From: an uncultured Gammaproteobacteria bacterium
GTDB lineage: Bacteria > Pseudomonadota > Gammaproteobacteria > GCA-2729495
Length of the DNA stretch: 17,225 bases
Reading direction: 5' to 3'
Assembly: GCA_947258805.1 (NCBI GenBank)
Contig: CAMYJV010000030.1
Span: 1-17,225 of the forward strand
Position numbers and translations under genes: made by a program. The notes under the pieces were generated by a model, which did no database searches, was not told where the DNA came from, and saw only the letters and a program-made list of their open reading frames with translations. The stretch's first letter is position 1. Each line of letters begins with the position of its first letter. This document shows positions 8,345 to 15,218 of this stretch, piece by piece.

Positions 8345-8360
8345 GAGGAATTCAGTCCTC
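8345..8360 (-). promoter_or_regulatory. Small hairpin covering the only SD-like sequence upstream of chpA
   Basis: In the 23-base gap between pilJ and chpA, the minus strand reads GAGGA-CTGAAT-TCCTC, a 5-base stem with a 6-base loop ending two bases before the ATG. The GAGG in its left arm is the only Shine-Dalgarno-like sequence and lies 14 bases from the start, too far for normal use. Folding would hide the GAGG. It may tune ChpA translation relative to PilJ, or be chance. Confidence 0.25.
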
Positions 8361-8365
8361 ACGAG

Positions 8366-10429
8366 TCAGGCGGTTTTCTGGTCAACGAAGGTCACGCGCT
8401 CCGCCAGCGTGCCGCTAAGGTCTTCGGCCAGGCCGGCAGCGCCCGGCCCGTCGTCAGTCAGGTACGCACCGTGTTCACCCGGTCCGTCTGCGGCGCCGGG
8501 CAGGCGGAAGCCAGACACGGACTCGCGCAGCTGGGCTGCCAGCTCTGCAAGCTTGCGAATCGAGTCAGTGGTCTCCGCCGTGCTGGCCGCAGTCTGTGAA
8601 TTGATTGTCTGCAGCACGTCGGTGTTGCGGGTGACGGCTGCGGCGGCCTTCGATTGTTCGCTGGAAGACTCCGATATGTTCTGCACCAGGGATGCGATCT
8701 GGTTGGAAACCTGCTCGATCTCCTCCAGCGCAGCGCCGGCATTCTCCGCCAGCAACGCGCCACCGACCACGTCTGTCGTGCTGCGTTCCATGGACACCAC
8801 GGCTTCGTTCGTGTCGGCCTGAATGGTGCGGACCAAAACTTCGATCTGCTTGGTCGCGTTAGCCGACCGCTCGGCGAGACGCTGCACCTCGTCGGCCACC
8901 ACCGCAAAACCTCGCCCGGCCTCGCCGGCCATGCTGGCCTGGATCGACGCATTCAGCGCCAATATATTTGTCTGGTCTGCAATGTCATTGATCAGCTCAA
9001 TGATATTGCCGATCTCCTGGGAGCTCTCGCCGAGACGCTTGATGCGCTTGGACGTCTCCTGAATGGTTTCGCGGATTGCATTCATGCCTTCGATGGTGCG
9101 GCGCACGGCATCGCCGCCCTTGTGCGCGACGTCTACAGAGTGCCGGGCCACGTCTGCGGAGCGTTCAGCATCGCCGGAGACTTCCTCGATGGAACCTGTC
9201 ATGCGCGCGATAGCAGCCGACGCGGCTTCGATCTGCTTCGACTGGGTGGCGTAAGCCTCGGCCAGCTGCTGCGCCGTGGTGTCGGTCTGTTTCGCCGCAC
9301 CATCCACCAGGATCGCGCTGTCGTTCACCGTGGTGACCAGTTCGCGCAGCGCCTCGATGGCGAAATTGATGGAATCGGCGATGGCACCCGTAATGTCTTC
9401 GGTCACCGTTGCCGACACGGTCAGATCGCCGTCGGCGAGACTCCCCAGTTCATCCAGCAGCCGCATGATGGCGCGCTGGTTCCGTTCCGTGAGTTCCGCC
9501 TGCTGTTGCGCCGATCGGCGCATGCCGGCCGAGCGCAGGTACAGCAGCGCCATCAGCACGAAGGCGGCCAGCGCAACGATTAGCAGGCCGGGCAGCAACC
9601 ACCCGGCGGCGCCGGCAGGCCCGCCCGCCGCGGTACCGCCGCCGACACGCGCGCCGACAGCTGCTACGGACGCAGTGACCTCGTCCAGCTGAATCCGGGT
9701 GCGGGTAAGGGCCGCCAGCTGTTCGGCCGGCGCCAGTGCGTCACGAATCTTGTCGGCGATGGCGCCCACAGTTCCCGACAATGCCTGCAGTGCCTTTACC
9801 GCTCCCGGATCGGCCACGGCGCGCAATCCCAGTTCGGTGTCGCCCTCCCGCAGTCCGCGGATGATTCGTTCCAGGCCGATCTCGGCATCCAGCAGAGGCT
9901 GGCTGAGGGGGCCCGGATCGACACCATTGGCCAGGCTGCGCACGTCGCGGCGCGCGCTGTCGCCCAGCAACCGCAGGCGTTCGAGCTGCGCCGTGACCAC
10001 CGGCTCGCGCTGCAGCACGATGGCGCCTTCCAGGCCGTACACGCGCTCGGTCAGTTCCGCAGCCAGCAGGTCCAGGTCATCCGCGGCACGCCGCACGTCG
10101 ACGGCAGCCGTGCCGGTCTTGGCCAGCGTCTCCAGATTGGAGGCCAGCTGCCCGACCGCCTGCGCCTGTTCCGCTGGCAGGCTGCGGCGAGCTGCGTTCA
10201 GCTGCCCGGCCATTTTCGGCAGTTTCGTCCAGGCCTCCGGGTTGCCGTCCAGCGCCAGTCGCGCCTGGGCCAGTACCGACTGCGCCTGGGCGACGCCACC
10301 CCTTTCGGCCGAGGTCGAACCAGGCCTTGAGTCGCCGGTCAGCAACAGGGCCAGTGCACCGCCCAGGGCCAGTATCAGCGCCAGGGCCAGCACCGGCATC
10401 AATTTTGAACCACTGGATGTTGTCGTCAT
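8366..10429 (-). CDS. pilJ: PilJ-type methyl-accepting chemotaxis receptor
   Basis: This 687-residue inner-membrane receptor of the Pil-Chp system senses pilus or surface signals in the periplasm and controls ChpA through PilI/ChpC. It has a short cytoplasmic tail, a first membrane helix at about residues 10-31, a roughly 245-residue helical periplasmic domain, a second membrane helix at about 277-298, a HAMP region near 299-350, and a long coiled-coil signalling domain. The hairpin tip (about 470-530) contains [20 protein letters not shown] followed by [24 protein letters not shown]. The Q-A-S-M-A-G-E-A-G version of this tip is typical of PilJ rather than of E. coli-type receptors. It lies 79 bases after pilI. 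The ATG has no clear Shine-Dalgarno sequence (GGGGTTTGGGCA precedes it). The family call is firm, as is PilJ by context. Confidence 0.93.
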   Translation of the reverse strand: MTTTSSGSKLMPVLALALILALGGALALLLTGDSRPGSTSAERGGVAQAQSVLAQARLALDGNPEAWTKLPKMAGQLNAARRSLPAEQAQAVGQLASNLETLAKTGTAAVDVRRAADDLDLLAAELTERVYGLEGAIVLQREPVVTAQLERLRLLGDSARRDVRSLANGVDPGPLSQPLLDAEIGLERIIRGLREGDTELGLRAVADPGAVKALQALSGTVGAIADKIRDALAPAEQLAALTRTRIQLDEVTASVAAVGARVGGGTAAGGPAGAAGWLLPGLLIVALAAFVLMALLYLRSAGMRRSAQQQAELTERNQRAIMRLLDELGSLADGDLTVSATVTEDITGAIADSINFAIEALRELVTTVNDSAILVDGAAKQTDTTAQQLAEAYATQSKQIEAASAAIARMTGSIEEVSGDAERSADVARHSVDVAHKGGDAVRRTIEGMNAIRETIQETSKRIKRLGESSQEIGNIIELINDIADQTNILALNASIQASMAGEAGRGFAVVADEVQRLAERSANATKQIEVLVRTIQADTNEAVVSMERSTTDVVGGALLAENAGAALEEIEQVSNQIASLVQNISESSSEQSKAAAAVTRNTDVLQTINSQTAASTAETTDSIRKLAELAAQLRESVSGFRLPGAADGPGEHGAYLTDDGPGAAGLAEDLSGTLAERVTFVDQKTA

Positions 10430-10474
10430 TGCCCAAACCCCATATAGCGCCTCTGCCGGATCGCCGTGGCCAGG

Positions 10475-10493
10475 CGCACCACGTAACGGTGCG
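10475..10493. other. Inverted repeat in the pilI-pilJ gap
   Basis: CGCACC and GGTGCG form a 6-base stem around the loop ACGTAAC within the 79-base gap between pilI and pilJ, the longest gap inside the Pil-Chp operon. There is no T-run after it on the minus strand, so it is not an intrinsic terminator. It might be an RNA processing or stability element. I see no convincing promoter in the rest of the gap. Confidence 0.3.
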
Positions 10494-10508
10494 GATCAGC
10501 GACCTGCG

Positions 10509-11081
10509 TCACGCCTCGGCAGCTCGCGAAAAATCTTCCGCGGCCAATATCCGCACCGAGCTGAATACCGGCCAAACTTCGTCACCCCGTCGGAATGCGC
10601 CGGCCAGAAACCGGTCGCAGCGAACCAGCGTCTCCGGCGCTTCCTTTTCATGTTCCCGATCCAGGAAACGTCGAAAACCGTAGACCTCGTCGACGATCAG
10701 GCCGACGGGGAATTCCCCGTCGTTCAGCACCAGGACGCGGGCAGACCGGCCGCCTCCCCCGACGCCGGCACCGAGAAAGGCCCGCAGATCGACGATGGGC
10801 AACAGGTGACCGCGCACGTTAGCCAGACCGCGAATCCAGTTCTTGGAACCCGGCACCCGCGTCATCGACGACGGCACCATCAACACTTCCCGGACTTCCT
10901 GTCGCGCCATCAAAAACTGCTCGGCGCCAAGCCTGAAACCAATGCCGACCCACTCCGTCACGTCGGAGCCAGCAATGGAACCCCCGGCCAGCGCCACTTT
11001 GCCGCGCCGCTCGAGCTCCTGCAACAACTCGAACGGGTGTTCGCGCAGCGACCGCAGCGGGCTTCCGGCAGCGGCTGGCAT
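10509..11081 (-). CDS. pilI: PilI-type CheW adaptor
   Basis: This 190-residue CheW-domain protein is expected to bridge the PilJ receptor tip and the ChpA kinase. After an N-terminal extension of about 40 residues that includes LREHPFELLQELERRG, the CheW fold runs from WVGIGFRLGAEQFLMARQEV to the C-terminus. It contains the typical VPGSKNWIRGLANVRGHLLP motif followed by IVDLRAFLG, and VGLIVDEVYGFRRF. The N-terminal extension and the position between pilH and pilJ match PilI. The ATG overlaps the pilH stop by one base (TGATG), and there is no good Shine-Dalgarno sequence, which points to translation coupled to pilH. Confidence 0.92.
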   Translation of the reverse strand: MPAAAGSPLRSLREHPFELLQELERRGKVALAGGSIAGSDVTEWVGIGFRLGAEQFLMARQEVREVLMVPSSMTRVPGSKNWIRGLANVRGHLLPIVDLRAFLGAGVGGGGRSARVLVLNDGEFPVGLIVDEVYGFRRFLDREHEKEAPETLVRCDRFLAGAFRRGDEVWPVFSSVRILAAEDFSRAAEA

Positions 11082-11443
11082 CAGCCGATACGCGCCCGGA
11101 CCGCGGCCAGCAGGTCGTCCTGTTTCACCGGTTTCATCAGGTAATCCACCGCCCCTTGCCGCAAACCCCAGATACGATCCGTCTCCTGATCCTTGGAGGT
11201 GACCATCACCACGGGAATCGCCGACGTATCAGGATTGCGGGACAGTTGCCGGGTGGCCTGAAAGCCGTTCATGCCCGGCATTACCACGTCCATCAGGATC
11301 AGGTCCGGCTGGCTGGTGGCGGCCATGCTGATGGCCTCTTCACCGTCGCTGGCGACCAGCGTCTCGAAACCGTTTTTCTCCAGCACCTGGGTCAGCACAT
11401 GCTGCTCCGTGGGTGAATCGTCGACAATCAGCACCAGTGACAT
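11081..11443 (-). CDS. pilH: PilH-type single-domain response regulator
   Basis: This 120-residue CheY-like receiver has no output domain. In P. aeruginosa, PilH acts with PilG downstream of ChpA and is associated with pilus retraction and with draining phosphate from the kinase. Visible receiver residues are Asp8 and Asp9 (LIVDDSPTE), the phosphoacceptor Asp52 (LILMDVVMPGMNGFQATRQL), Thr82 (VTSKDQETD) and Lys104 (YLMKPV). The segments VTSKDQETDRIWGLRQGA and NGFQATRQL are close to P. aeruginosa PilH. A strong Shine-Dalgarno sequence (GGAGG, minus strand 11456-11452) lies 8 bases before the ATG, the best in the operon. It starts 17 bases after pilG and its stop overlaps pilI. Confidence 0.94.
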   Translation of the reverse strand: MSLVLIVDDSPTEQHVLTQVLEKNGFETLVASDGEEAISMAATSQPDLILMDVVMPGMNGFQATRQLSRNPDTSAIPVVMVTSKDQETDRIWGLRQGAVDYLMKPVKQDDLLAAVRARIG

Positions 11444-11460
11444 GACACAAGCCTCCGTGG

Positions 11461-11874
11461 TCAGGCCGAAGATACCTGGCTGGCAATGGCGTCCAGCAGC
11501 TCGTCTTTGGTAAACGGTTTGGTGAGATACTGTTCGGAACCCACGATACGCCCCCGCGCCCGGTCGAACAGACCATCCTTGCTGGACAGCATGATCACCG
11601 GCGTATCCCGGAATGTCTTGTTGTGCTTGATCAACGAGCAGGTCTGATACCCGTCCAGCCGCGGCATCATGATATCCACGAAGATCACGTCAGGATGATG
11701 GTCGGCGATCTTGGCCAGTGCGTCGAAGCCGTCTACCGCCGTGTAGACCGTGCAGCCTTCTTTGGACAGAAGTGTTTCCGCGGTTCGGCGGATGGTCTTG
11801 CTGTCGTCTATGACGAGCACTTTCAGGCCATCGAGCTTCCGCGCGGCCGCTTCTTCCACGGGCATTTCCATCAT
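11461..11874 (-). CDS. pilG: PilG-type single-domain response regulator
   Basis: This 137-residue CheY-like receiver is first in the Pil-Chp operon. PilG is the main ChpA output, promoting pilus extension and linked to cAMP signalling and FimV in P. aeruginosa. Key residues are Asp23/Asp24 (VLVIDDSKTIRRTAETLL), the phosphoacceptor Asp67 (VIFVDIMMPRLDGYQTCSLI), Ser97 (IMLSSKDG) and Lys119 (YLTKPF). The SKDGLFDRARGRIVGSEQYL segment is a strong PilG match. The N-terminal extension of about 15 residues before the fold resembles the family. The ATG at 11874 has AGGG 7-10 bases upstream; the following ATG or the Met at residue 4 are possible alternatives. Its promoter must lie between here and gshB. 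Confidence 0.94.
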   Translation of the reverse strand: MMEMPVEEAAARKLDGLKVLVIDDSKTIRRTAETLLSKEGCTVYTAVDGFDALAKIADHHPDVIFVDIMMPRLDGYQTCSLIKHNKTFRDTPVIMLSSKDGLFDRARGRIVGSEQYLTKPFTKDELLDAIASQVSSA

Positions 11875-11948
11875 CGGACCCTACGAGACTCTTTTAACAT
11901 AAGGGTGTTGGGACATCCATGGCCGCGCAGAGCGGGCCTGCCGGGTCG

Positions 11949-11978
11949 CGGACAGAGCAGAGCGCGCCAAAATAAAGT
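11949..11978 (+). promoter_or_regulatory. Weak candidate sigma-70 promoter toward gshB
   Basis: CGGACA (11949-11954; matches TTGACA at 4 of 6) and TAAAGT (11973-11978; matches TATAAT at 4 of 6) are 18 bases apart. This would give a 5' leader of roughly 180 bases before gshB. The match is modest and the call is tentative. Confidence 0.25.
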
Positions 11979-12155
11979 CTCGCAACACAACAATCTGCCG
12001 CCTCAAGCGGCCGGGCCGCGCCACGCCGAACCCCATCGGCATGCCACCGGCAACGCGGCGATCATACTGCGCGGCAGGTGATATTTCAGCAGGGCTGGGA
12101 CAGAATTGGGACTCAGTTCCAAAAGCCTGGCCGGAGCAGCAAGGCCCGGCGCACT

Positions 12156-12162
12156 GGCGAGG
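12156..12162 (+). promoter_or_regulatory. Shine-Dalgarno sequence that sets the gshB start
   Basis: GGCGAGG ends 5 bases before the ATG at 12168. This, and the alignment of the product with E. coli GshB, fixes the start there rather than at the upstream in-frame ATG at 12078, whose extra 30 residues resemble nothing in the family. Confidence 0.75.
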
Positions 12163-12167
12163 TTTCC

Positions 12168-13127
12168 ATGAGTCAAGTAAGCCTGGGGGTCGTGATGGAC
12201 CCCATTGCCGACATCACGCCGGCCAAGGACAGCACCCTGGCGATGCTGCTTGCCGGCCAGGCCCGCGACTGGGACCTGTATTACTTCGAGCAGAAGGACC
12301 TGCGGTTGACGAACGGCGAAGCCATCGGTGCCGGGCGCAGGCTCCGGGTGCAGGACGACCGGCACGCGTGGTTCGAGCTGGACGCGCCGGAAGATTTGCG
12401 CCTGGGCGGTCTCGATTTGATCCTGATGCGCAAGGATCCGCCCTTCGACACCGAGTACATCTATACCACCTACATCCTCGAACGCGCCCAGCAGCACGGT
12501 GCGCTGGTGGTCAACGAGCCGGCTGCCTTGCGGGACATCAACGAGAAAGCCTTCACGGCGTGGTTTCCGCAGTGCTGCCCTGACAGCCTGATCACCCGCT
12601 CCATTCCGCAAATGCGCAGTTTTCTGAAAGATCACGGCGAAATCGTCGTCAAACCGCTGCACGGCATGGGCGGTCGCTCTATCTTCGTCGTGCGCCGAGG
12701 TGACAACAACGCCAATGTCATTTTCGAAACGCTCACCGAGGAAGGCAACGCGTTCGCCATTGCGCAACGTTTCATCCCGGAGATTACGCAAGGAGACAAG
12801 CGCATCCTGATCGTGGACGGCGAGCCGGCCGGCGTGTCCCTGGCCCGAATTCCGCCACCGGATGACAACCGCGGCAACCTGGTAATGGGCGCGCAGCCAG
12901 AGGTTCGGGAACTCTCGGCGCGCGACCGGTGGATCTGTGGCGAGGTGGCGCCGGTCCTGCGCGAGCGCGGCGTGATTTTCGCAGGGCTGGACGTGATCGG
13001 CGACTACCTGACGGAGATCAATGTCACGAGCCCGACCGGGATCCGCGAAATTGCCAAGCTCGGCGATGAGGACCTCGCGGCAAGCCTGATGGACGCGCTG
13101 GAACGGCGGCTGGCAGAGCGAGTCTGA
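12168..13127 (+). CDS. gshB: Glutathione synthetase GshB
   Basis: GshB joins gamma-glutamylcysteine and glycine with ATP to make glutathione in the cytoplasm. The 319-residue product matches the usual length (316 in E. coli). The N-terminal domain has GVVMDPIADITPAKDSTLAM, and LILMRKDPPFDTEYIYTTYI near residues 84-103. The ATP-grasp part includes VVKPLHGMGGRSIFVV near residues 160-175, with the nucleotide-binding Lys162 and Gly-rich loop. RFIPEITQGDKRILIVDGEP follows near 201-220, and LTEINVTSPTGIREI near 281-295 holds metal- and substrate-binding residues. It is divergent from pilG and followed by tonB, as in P. aeruginosa. Confidence 0.96.
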   Translation: MSQVSLGVVMDPIADITPAKDSTLAMLLAGQARDWDLYYFEQKDLRLTNGEAIGAGRRLRVQDDRHAWFELDAPEDLRLGGLDLILMRKDPPFDTEYIYTTYILERAQQHGALVVNEPAALRDINEKAFTAWFPQCCPDSLITRSIPQMRSFLKDHGEIVVKPLHGMGGRSIFVVRRGDNNANVIFETLTEEGNAFAIAQRFIPEITQGDKRILIVDGEPAGVSLARIPPPDDNRGNLVMGAQPEVRELSARDRWICGEVAPVLRERGVIFAGLDVIGDYLTEINVTSPTGIREIAKLGDEDLAASLMDALERRLAERV

Positions 13128-13174
13128 GCCCATGGAAAGTGTGACCCAGTGCCGCCGACCCGGAGCCACGGGCG

Positions 13175-13180
13175 TATAAT
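13175..13180 (+). promoter_or_regulatory. Perfect -10 box (TATAAT) for tonB
   Basis: This full consensus TATAAT lies in GC-rich DNA 48 bases after the gshB stop. No good -35 box is seen at 16-18 bases upstream. The expected transcription start is at about 13187-13189, which coincides with an in-frame ATG at 13189 and leaves about 40 bases of leader for the preferred start at 13228. tonB therefore probably has its own promoter. Confidence 0.55.
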
Positions 13181-13215
13181 CATCCCTGATGCCGCAAGGC
13201 TTCGATCGCCCGAGC

Positions 13216-13220
13216 AGGAG
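13216..13220 (+). promoter_or_regulatory. Shine-Dalgarno sequence that favours the inner tonB start
   Basis: AGGAG lies 7 bases before the ATG at 13228, a near-ideal placement. It argues for starting tonB there rather than at the in-frame ATG at 13189, which has no Shine-Dalgarno sequence but sits right after the TATAAT box. Confidence 0.65.
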
Positions 13221-13227
13221 CTCGCTC

Positions 13228-14157
13228 ATGGCAACAGGAAGGCACACCGAGGCGCACCCGGGCGAGATCCCGGGCACCTGGACGACTGCCGCCGCCCGAG
13301 ACCGCTTCTCTTCCACCCTGTTCCTGGCCGCGCTGATTCACGGCATCGTGATACTCGGCGTGACTTTCGGCAGCATCGACAGCGGTTTTCGGCCCGTGAC
13401 TTCCCTCGACGTGGTCCTGGTACTGGACACCGCCGAGCAGCAGACTCCGCCGGAAAACGCGCAGGCCATCGCGCAGCGCAGCCTGGACGGTGCCGGCAAT
13501 GTCGAAGATACGGCCACCTTGTCGACTGCAGCCCGGGGATCGACGGAACCCCTGCCGGCCGGTCCGGACCAGGCTGGCGAACCCATCCCGACACGGCCGG
13601 GCAGGCAGGCGCCCGACACGCTGGTGCTGACGACCGCACCAGGCAGCGCAGCACCGCAGCAGGAAGAACAGGGTCTGCCAGCCGCCCAGGCGGCGATGCA
13701 GCGCGTTGCGCTGCCGGGTGCAGCCACGGCGGTTGAAGTCATCGATGAAGCGGCGGAAGAAACCCGCATCAGTCATCCCGACCCGCGGGAACTCGTCATC
13801 AGCGCAACGACCCGGGAGTCGCGCATCGCCGCCTACCTGAGCAACTGGAAACGCAAAGTGGAACGTGTCGGCACGCTGAACTTCCCGCGCCAGGCGCAGG
13901 CCGGCCAGGGAGACGCGGCACCGACGCTGGAGGTCGCCATCAGCGCCAACGGCCAGCTCACCGAGGCGGTGATCCTGCAATCGTCCGGACAACTCGCACT
14001 GGACGAAGCGGCAATGGAGATCCTTCGCATCGCAGCACCCTTCGAACCTTTCCCCGAATTTCTGCGCGCCGAATACGACGTGCTGCGCTTCGCCTATGAA
14101 TGGCGTTTCGGCCCCGACGGCGGTATCGGCAGCTTAACCGCCCAGAACCGGCCGTGA
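13228..14157 (+). CDS. tonB: TonB-family energy-transducing protein
   Basis: TonB proteins carry energy from the ExbB-ExbD motor to outer-membrane receptors. This 309-residue product has a cytoplasmic N-tail, one membrane anchor at about residues 29-48 (STLFLAALIHGIVILGVTFG) with the conserved transmembrane His38, and a long periplasmic spacer. A TonB C-terminal domain follows from about residue 195 (YLSNWKRKVERVG, LEVAISANGQLTEAVIL, DEAAMEILRIAAPFEPFP). The spacer lacks the Glu-Pro/Lys-Pro repeats of E. coli TonB. There is no exbB or exbD nearby. In P. aeruginosa the TonB3 gene at the same place is linked to twitching motility, so a role with the adjacent Pil-Chp system is plausible but inferred. 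The alternative start at 13189 adds 13 residues. Confidence 0.88.
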   Translation: MATGRHTEAHPGEIPGTWTTAAARDRFSSTLFLAALIHGIVILGVTFGSIDSGFRPVTSLDVVLVLDTAEQQTPPENAQAIAQRSLDGAGNVEDTATLSTAARGSTEPLPAGPDQAGEPIPTRPGRQAPDTLVLTTAPGSAAPQQEEQGLPAAQAAMQRVALPGAATAVEVIDEAAEETRISHPDPRELVISATTRESRIAAYLSNWKRKVERVGTLNFPRQAQAGQGDAAPTLEVAISANGQLTEAVILQSSGQLALDEAAMEILRIAAPFEPFPEFLRAEYDVLRFAYEWRFGPDGGIGSLTAQNRP

Positions 14158-14170
14158 CACGGCCAGCTGC

Positions 14171-14199
14171 TTGTGTGAGTGCCGCCTCGCGCTGATACT
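14171..14199 (+). promoter_or_regulatory. Candidate promoter for yqgE
   Basis: TTGTGT (14171-14176) and GATACT (14194-14199) are exactly 17 bases apart. The -35 keeps TTG and the -10 keeps 4 of 6 consensus bases. The -10 ends 6 bases before the yqgE ATG, so transcription would start at or beside the A of the start codon. No Shine-Dalgarno sequence precedes the gene, which fits a leaderless mRNA. tonB read-through is also possible. Confidence 0.4.
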
Positions 14200-14205
14200 G
14201 TGAGC

Positions 14206-14769
14206 ATGGATATTGTCGAGAATCTGACCGGGCATCTGCTGATCGCCATGCCGTCCATGCTCGACCCGAACTTCGAACGCACGGTGACCTACATCTGCGA
14301 GCACAGCGACCAGGGCGCGCTTGGCATCGTGGTGAACCAGCCCCTGGACATGGACATCGCCGAGGTTCTGGAGCAGCTGTCGCTGGAGCCGGCCACTCCA
14401 GCCATTGCCAGCACGCCGATCATCCGCGGTGGACCGGTGGAACTGCAGCGCGGTTTCGTGATTCATCAGTCACCCCACGGCTGGGATTCCACCGTCGCCG
14501 TGGCAGATAACATCTTCGTGACCACGTCCCAGGACATACTCGGCGCCATCGCGGCCGGTGACGGGCCGGATCAGGCGCTGCTTGCGCTGGGTTATGCAGG
14601 CTGGGGCGCCGGACAGCTGGAAGAAGAAATTTCTGCCAACGCGTGGCTCAGCGTTCCGGCCGACCCGGGCATCATCTTCTCGACACCCTTCGAAAAACGC
14701 TGGCGCCAGGCGGCGGGCTTGCTGGGCATCGACATCGCCACGCTCAGCAGCGAAGCCGGACACGCCTGA
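14206..14769 (+). CDS. yqgE: YqgE/AlgH family protein (UPF0301)
   Basis: This 187-residue cytoplasmic protein, equal in length to E. coli YqgE, belongs to a family whose biochemical role is unclear; it was once linked to alginate regulation as AlgH. Conserved features are GHLLIAMPSMLDPNFERTVT near the N-terminus, YICEHSDQGALGIVVNQPL, the GGPVELQRGFVIH motif, and the LGYAGWGAGQLEEEI segment with NAWLSVPAD. The frame is open nine codons further up to a GTG at 14179, but the ATG at 14206 matches the family N-terminus. The pairing with ruvX is widely conserved in Gammaproteobacteria. Its stop overlaps the probable ruvX start. Confidence 0.95.
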   Translation: MDIVENLTGHLLIAMPSMLDPNFERTVTYICEHSDQGALGIVVNQPLDMDIAEVLEQLSLEPATPAIASTPIIRGGPVELQRGFVIHQSPHGWDSTVAVADNIFVTTSQDILGAIAAGDGPDQALLALGYAGWGAGQLEEEISANAWLSVPADPGIIFSTPFEKRWRQAAGLLGIDIATLSSEAGHA

Positions 14770-15218
14770 ATACTGCGCTGGTTTTCGATTTCGGGCGCCG
14801 CCGCATCGGGGTCGCCGTGGCCAACCGACTGACCGGCACTGCCAGCGGCCTGACGGTAATCCAGGCCCGCGACGGGCAGCCGGACTGGGCTGCGCTGGAT
14901 AAGCTGGTCAGCGACTGGGGCCCCGACATGCTGGTCAGCGGCTTGCCCTATAATTCCGACGGCAGCGAATCAGATATGACAACCGAGGTGCGAGCCTTCG
15001 TCGATCAGCTGGCTCAGCGTTACGGTCTTGCAGTGCATACCGTCGACGAACGCCTGACTTCGGCAGAAGCGGAGATGATTCTGCGCGAACAGCGCCAGAC
15101 AGGGTTAAGGCGCCGACGGGTCCGCAAGACCGACGTCGACCGCGTCGCCGCCGTGCTGATTGCCCAGACCTGGTTGCGAGAAAAGCCGGGAGCCGAAAGA
15201 AACAACAATGGCAAGTGA
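14766..15218 (+). CDS. ruvX: Holliday junction resolvase-like protein RuvX (YqgF), probable CTG start
   Basis: RuvX has an RNase H-like nuclease fold; it is implicated in processing the 5' end of pre-16S rRNA and has been proposed as a Holliday junction resolvase. Acidic active-site residues are visible: Asp8 in LVFDFG, Glu95 in TVDERLTS and Asp125 in KTDVDRVAA. LVSGLPYNSDGSES matches the family's GLP loop. The product is 150 residues from this start; E. coli RuvX is 138. Homology begins three to five residues before LVFDFG, but no ATG, GTG or TTG exists in frame between the GTG at 14643 and this point. I therefore place the start at the CTG overlapping the yqgE stop (CTGA). Starting at 14643 would add 41 unrelated residues read from inside yqgE. 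The family call is firm; the start is not. Confidence 0.85.
   Translation: MNTALVFDFGRRRIGVAVANRLTGTASGLTVIQARDGQPDWAALDKLVSDWGPDMLVSGLPYNSDGSESDMTTEVRAFVDQLAQRYGLAVHTVDERLTSAEAEMILREQRQTGLRRRRVRKTDVDRVAAVLIAQTWLREKPGAERNNNGK

Larger units (their letters stand above)
11875..12167. other. Divergent pilG/gshB intergenic region
   Basis: This is the largest gap in the window (293 bases) and must carry the promoters for both the Pil-Chp operon and gshB. Visible: an AT-rich patch near pilG (TTTTAACATAAG, 11892-11903), where TATGTT on the minus strand could be a weak -10; a second AT-rich patch (AAAATAAAG, 11969-11977); and a small inverted repeat GCCGC-CTCAA-GCGGC at 11997-12011 with no T-run. I looked for a sigma-54 site with correct GG-N10-GC spacing and found none. 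The gshB frame is open back to 12078, but that extension shows no homology. Confidence 0.6.

Noticed and set aside
9595..9660. Gly/Ala/Pro-rich stretch in PilJ as a possible frameshift or inserted repeat
   Set aside because: It lies just before the second membrane helix, keeps frame and similar composition, and reads as a flexible linker.
11930..11980. Possible sigma-54 promoter for the Pil-Chp operon (TTGGCGCG on the minus strand)
   Set aside because: The GC that should follow GG by ten bases is at the wrong distance, so the site fails the required spacing.
12078..12167. Upstream start for gshB or a small leader peptide
   Set aside because: The 30 extra residues lack family homology and the upstream ATG has no good ribosome-binding site, whereas the ATG at 12168 has GGCGAGG at proper spacing.
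12003..13316. Long open frame of 437 codons on the minus strand across gshB
   Set aside because: It lies antisense to gshB, which has clear homology throughout. The product has no recognisable domain, and such frames arise by codon bias in GC-rich DNA.
15160..15207. Upstream start for pyrB
   Set aside because: It would add 16 residues encoded inside ruvX with no match to PyrB; the ATG at 15208 fits the family N-terminus.
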